From NCBI GenBank assembly GCA_018714005.1, contig DVOA01000097.1, positions 1-7,783 on the forward strand: a stretch of 7,783 bases of DNA, in the 5' to 3' direction. The position numbers and the translations under genes were made by a program. The notes under the pieces are model-generated. The model was not told the origin of the DNA. It saw nothing but the letters and a program-made list of their open reading frames with translations, and ran no database searches. Below are positions 5,527-7,783 of the stretch, one piece after another. This DNA comes from Spyradomonas excrementavium (GTDB lineage Bacteria > Cyanobacteriota > Vampirovibrionia > Gastranaerophilales > Gastranaerophilaceae). Each line of letters starts with the position of its first letter. The first letter of the stretch is position 1.

Positions 5527-6858
5527 ATGGATTATCCGGTGTTTGATATACCTTATCAGGCGGCTTACAGTTCGTCTATTGAGTTCAAAACTACCGTAAA
5601 TGAAAAAATGAAAGGTCATGAGCAGCGATATCCTGTTTGGACTTATCCAAAGAGGACTTTTACGCTCAAATTCGACAAAAATTTTAAAGACAGGCAAAAA
5701 CTCGAGAATTTTTTCGTTCAGGTTATGGGACAGGCCGGAAAATTCAAGTTTGTTTGGGCGGTAGAAAAGGGCGGCAACGGCAAAGAATATATTTGCAATT
5801 TCGACACTGATTCTATGAAGCAGAATATCAAGGATTTTGGCTATACTGAATGCGAGTTGAGGATTTGCACGATTGATGATTCGCCCATAGAAGCTGTTGA
5901 CAAGCTCGATTTCTACCATGATGCGGAGTGTGAGAATTCTATTGAGTTTTATACCTTGATTGACAAGATTTTTACGGCTCAAAACAACAGAAAAAGCTGG
6001 TGGGATGCGCCTAAAAAGACCTGGAAGCTGACTTTTCGCAAAAATGCGGTAACGAGAAAGAAGCTTGAGAACTTTTTTCTTGCAAAACGCGGAAAATTTC
6101 GTTCTTTCAAGTGGGTTTGGAAGAAAGAATGCGGCGGTGACGGAAAAACTTATAATGTAAGATTTGATACTGACAAACTCGAAACTTCAATATCCGAGAT
6201 GGGTTACGGCGAGCTGCAAATCGAGCTCAAGGAGGTATTTCCCAATACTAATCCGGCTTTTGAGGTTGAGAAAGATGAAATAATCCCGAGAAAACTGCTG
6301 AAAATCGAGATGGCGGGCGGTTCTATTTATGTTTTGGACAATGAAACGCTTGATGTATTGCAATATAACGGGGAATCTTATCTCGGGGCGCCGCTTTCTC
6401 ACGGAGAGATTGTTAAGGACGACAACTCCAGTGTTTCTAAGCTTAGCATTGAGCTTTCTAACGTTGCGTTGTCGATTTCCGGCATTATCGGAAACCGCGG
6501 GGATGTTGTGACGAATGCGCCTGCTATTCTTTTGCTTATTTTTCTGGATGTTAACACAAATCAGATTATTCCCAATCTCAAGCAGGTTCTGTATGCCGGC
6601 AGGTGCAATAATTTGAAGCTTGATTACGAAAATGCGAAGATGGATATTGAAACAGAGCTTGGCGGGTTCGAGATTCAGGCTCCTGTTATGAAATACCGGA
6701 CAGGCTGTCAGGTTAGGCGTTTTAAAGATTGCAGATGCGGTTATACAGGGGAAGAAACTTCTTGTGACAGGACTTTTGACAGGTGCAAAGAGCTCGGAAA
6801 TCAGGCGAATTTTCGAGGATTTCCGCAAATGTTTAATGAGCTTGTTATCAAAGTTTAG
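5527..6858 (+). CDS. Distal tail-hub fusion: two gpM/DUF2460-like domains plus gpL-like Fe-S hub domain
   Basis: This 443-residue protein appears to merge roles usually split between distal-tail and hub proteins at the tail tip. Residues about 32-117 and 155-237 are tandem copies of one domain. Shared positions are P-K-x-T, K-L-E-N-F-F, G-x-F-x-x-F-x-W/V, GG-x-GK-x-Y, F-D-T-D and G-Y, like lambda gpM (Phage_min_tail) or DUF2460. Residues about 255-443 fit the lambda gpL/Phage_BR0599/DUF2163 hub family and end in a Cys-rich module: C394, C402, C404, C413, C420, then NFRGFP (428-433). In lambda gpL this module binds an iron-sulfur cluster, so the same is expected here. I chose ATG 5527 because AGAGG lies upstream at 5516-5520 and homology begins there. 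A 28-codon extension from TTG 5443 gives an unrelated-looking peptide. A terminator follows the gene. Confidence 0.83.
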   Translation: MDYPVFDIPYQAAYSSSIEFKTTVNEKMKGHEQRYPVWTYPKRTFTLKFDKNFKDRQKLENFFVQVMGQAGKFKFVWAVEKGGNGKEYICNFDTDSMKQNIKDFGYTECELRICTIDDSPIEAVDKLDFYHDAECENSIEFYTLIDKIFTAQNNRKSWWDAPKKTWKLTFRKNAVTRKKLENFFLAKRGKFRSFKWVWKKECGGDGKTYNVRFDTDKLETSISEMGYGELQIELKEVFPNTNPAFEVEKDEIIPRKLLKIEMAGGSIYVLDNETLDVLQYNGESYLGAPLSHGEIVKDDNSSVSKLSIELSNVALSISGIIGNRGDVVTNAPAILLLIFLDVNTNQIIPNLKQVLYAGRCNNLKLDYENAKMDIETELGGFEIQAPVMKYRTGCQVRRFKDCRCGYTGEETSCDRTFDRCKELGNQANFRGFPQMFNELVIKV

Positions 6859-6897
6859 ATATTATGTTATGATATAGGCGGACAAAAATAATTTCTT

Positions 6898-6933
6898 AGA
6901 GATATAGTTTGGCGCTATATCTCTTTTCTTTTT
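6898..6933 (+). terminator. Strong terminator after the tail-hub gene
   Basis: AGAGATATAG (6898-6907) pairs perfectly with CTATATCTCT (6915-6924) around the loop TTTGGCG, followed by a T-rich tract (6925-6933, one C). It ends the tail unit and insulates paralog B. Arms and downstream sequence resemble 1-40, where the terminator before paralog A lies. Confidence 0.88.
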
Positions 6934-6936
6934 CAT

Positions 6937-6960
6937 TGAAAATATGATAATATTCAGACG
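6937..6960 (+). promoter_or_regulatory. Extended -10 promoter, probably leaderless start of paralog B
   Basis: TG (6945-6946) followed after one base by TAATAT (6948-6953) forms an extended -10 element ending 7 nt before the ATG at 6961. No Shine-Dalgarno site is visible, so a leaderless message is likely. The block 6937-6957 is nearly the same as 167-188 before paralog A. There is no convincing -35 box; the T-tract of the terminator occupies that region. Confidence 0.55.
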
Positions 6961-7491
6961 ATGAAGAAATTTTTGATAACAATTCTGCTAATAATGTCAA
7001 TACTGCCCGCAGCAGCAAAAACGCTGACCGGCGGAGTTGTTTATACGGCGGAAAGTGCACGTGAGGCGGCATTTGAGGGGATAGAGTATGAAATATCCAT
7101 GGAACCGTTCAAAAAATATATGAAAGACCCCGGTTTTATAGCTGCGGCAAAGACGGAGGGCGGGAAGCCCAGGGTTAGTAAGCGTGGGCGTAGGGTTGTG
7201 TGGTTTTCTAATAATGAATATGCTGTAACATATCATAATGATTCTAAATATGATTATTATTACAAAAATGGTAAATTGATAGCCATTGTCATACATAGTA
7301 ATAACACAAAATCCCAATATCCTTATATATCAAAGAAATATGACAGAAATGGAGCATTGCTGCGTATATTTTATACGGTGGGTAAGCACGAGTCATTTGG
7401 TTACACAAGGGACAAGTCATTAACAATTCACTGGAATGGTAAATATGGGTATGATGAAGATGGGAAAATAATTAGGTCAAGAAAATATTAG
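6961..7491 (+). CDS. Secreted small protein of unknown function (paralog B)
   Basis: This 176-residue protein has a clear signal peptide: Lys2-Lys3, hydrophobic core 4-16, cleavage after Ala-Ala-Ala (17-19). It has no lipobox and no other membrane segment. The mature part starts with LTGGVVYTAESAREAAF, then has WFSNNEYAVTY, a Tyr-rich stretch (YDYYYKNGKL), SKKYDRNGALL, HESFGY, IHWNGKYGYDEDGK and a basic end. It aligns along its full length with paralog A at 192-713, with insertions and substitutions mainly in the middle, and lacks cysteine. It lies in the same orientation as the phage genes, with its own promoter, between two terminators. The function is unknown; the repeated Tyr-Gly-Leu strands loosely recall YwqK/MORN-like repeats. 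Confidence 0.88.
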   Translation: MKKFLITILLIMSILPAAAKTLTGGVVYTAESAREAAFEGIEYEISMEPFKKYMKDPGFIAAAKTEGGKPRVSKRGRRVVWFSNNEYAVTYHNDSKYDYYYKNGKLIAIVIHSNNTKSQYPYISKKYDRNGALLRIFYTVGKHESFGYTRDKSLTIHWNGKYGYDEDGKIIRSRKY

Positions 7492-7511
7492 TAGTAGAAT
7501 TCACAATAATA

Positions 7512-7541
7512 AAAAAAGAACACTTTTGGGTGTTCTTTTTT
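7512..7541. terminator. Bidirectional terminator after paralog B
   Basis: AAAAAAGAACAC (7512-7523) pairs perfectly with GTGTTCTTTTTT (7530-7541) over 12 bp around the loop TTTTGG. The A-run and T-run on either side let it act on both strands. It separates paralog B from the gene at 7566. Confidence 0.85.
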
Positions 7542-7565
7542 ATTGGAAAAGTAAGGAGGATTTTT

Positions 7566-7783
7566 ATGAGTGATAATTTTATTGAAAAAGAAAGTGATGA
7601 TACGGGTAAACTTGCAGAAATTTACGAACAAATATTGGAAAAGCTTCGCGCTGGAGCGGAAAGATTTCGAGCAGAGTATAGCGAAACAATGAGGGAGTAT
7701 GTAACAGAGCAAAAAAACGTACTGGAAGAGATAATAGAAACAGTAGATAAAGCCGGCTCGAGCGAAGAACACCAGAGCGCTCT
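7566..7783 (+). CDS. Partial gene, N-terminus of a coiled-coil protein
   Basis: An open frame runs from ATG 7566 to the window edge (72 full codons, no stop). A perfect AAGGAGGA at 7553-7560, five nt upstream, makes it a real gene. The peptide is highly charged and helical, with Glu/Lys-rich heptads from about residue 15 to 62 (LAEIYEQILEKL; EEIIETV). It has no signal peptide or membrane segment. I do not recognise the family. It may continue the tail module, for example a tape-measure or fibre-related protein, or be an unrelated gene. Its A-rich, GAA/AAA/ATA codon style resembles the first ~90 codons of the tape-measure gene at 774. Confidence 0.7.
   Translation, partial: MSDNFIEKESDDTGKLAEIYEQILEKLRAGAERFRAEYSETMREYVTEQKNVLEEIIETVDKAGSSEEHQSA

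Noticed and set aside
5169..5546. Frameshifted product of the tail tube gene, as in chaperone gene pairs
   Set aside because: No X-XXY-YYZ slippery site is seen before the stop at 5384-5386, and the translated extension has no chaperone-like character.
6187..6828. Long minus-strand open frame opposite the tail-hub gene
   Set aside because: It mirrors a strongly supported coding frame and has no start signals or known motif.
1..7783. tRNA genes, CRISPR arrays, integrase or attachment sites
   Set aside because: I looked for tRNA-like folds, spaced direct repeats and recombinase motifs and saw none.

Overview
The window reads as part of a prophage, or of a domesticated tailed-phage or gene-transfer-agent-like cluster, in a low-GC bacterium. 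All supported genes lie on the + strand. Strong Shine-Dalgarno sites precede the phage genes, and intrinsic terminators (hairpin plus T-run) divide the window into transcription units. The two small exported proteins resemble a family I associate, from memory, with gut Gastranaerophilales (Melainabacteria/Vampirovibrionia). A host-associated alphaproteobacterium is the main alternative, because of the tail-hub type and the repeat near the left edge. The host call is tentative.

Layout. (1) 1-758: a terminator, a palindromic 'CHAELVS'-type repeat, a probably leaderless promoter, a small secreted protein (paralog A) and a weak terminator. (2) 774-1832: a short tape-measure-like protein with a clear tape-measure C-terminus and an N-terminal third of different codon style. 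(3) 1903-3550: scaffolding protein, HK97-fold major capsid protein and a strong terminator. (4) 3568-5386: head-tail adaptor, head-closure (stopper) protein, tail terminator and tail tube protein, in the classical siphophage order. (5) 5387-5526: a 140-nt gap where tail chaperone and tape-measure genes would normally sit. (6) 5527-6858: a fused protein with two tandem gpM/DUF2460-like domains followed by a lambda gpL/BR0599-like, Cys-rich hub domain, then a strong terminator. (7) 6937-7541: a second leaderless promoter, secreted paralog B and a bidirectional terminator. (8) 7566-end: the start of a coiled-coil protein cut by the window edge.

Together the phage genes would build the capsid shell (scaffold and capsid), the neck (adaptor, stopper, tail terminator), the tail tube, and the distal tail and hub. 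Terminase, portal, protease, tail chaperone, lysis and replication genes are absent from the window. The tape measure lies upstream of the capsid module instead of between tube and hub. The two secreted paralogs each have their own promoter and are enclosed by terminators, which is how 'moron' cargo genes look in prophages. Their shared leader and terminator suggest one cassette that was copied.
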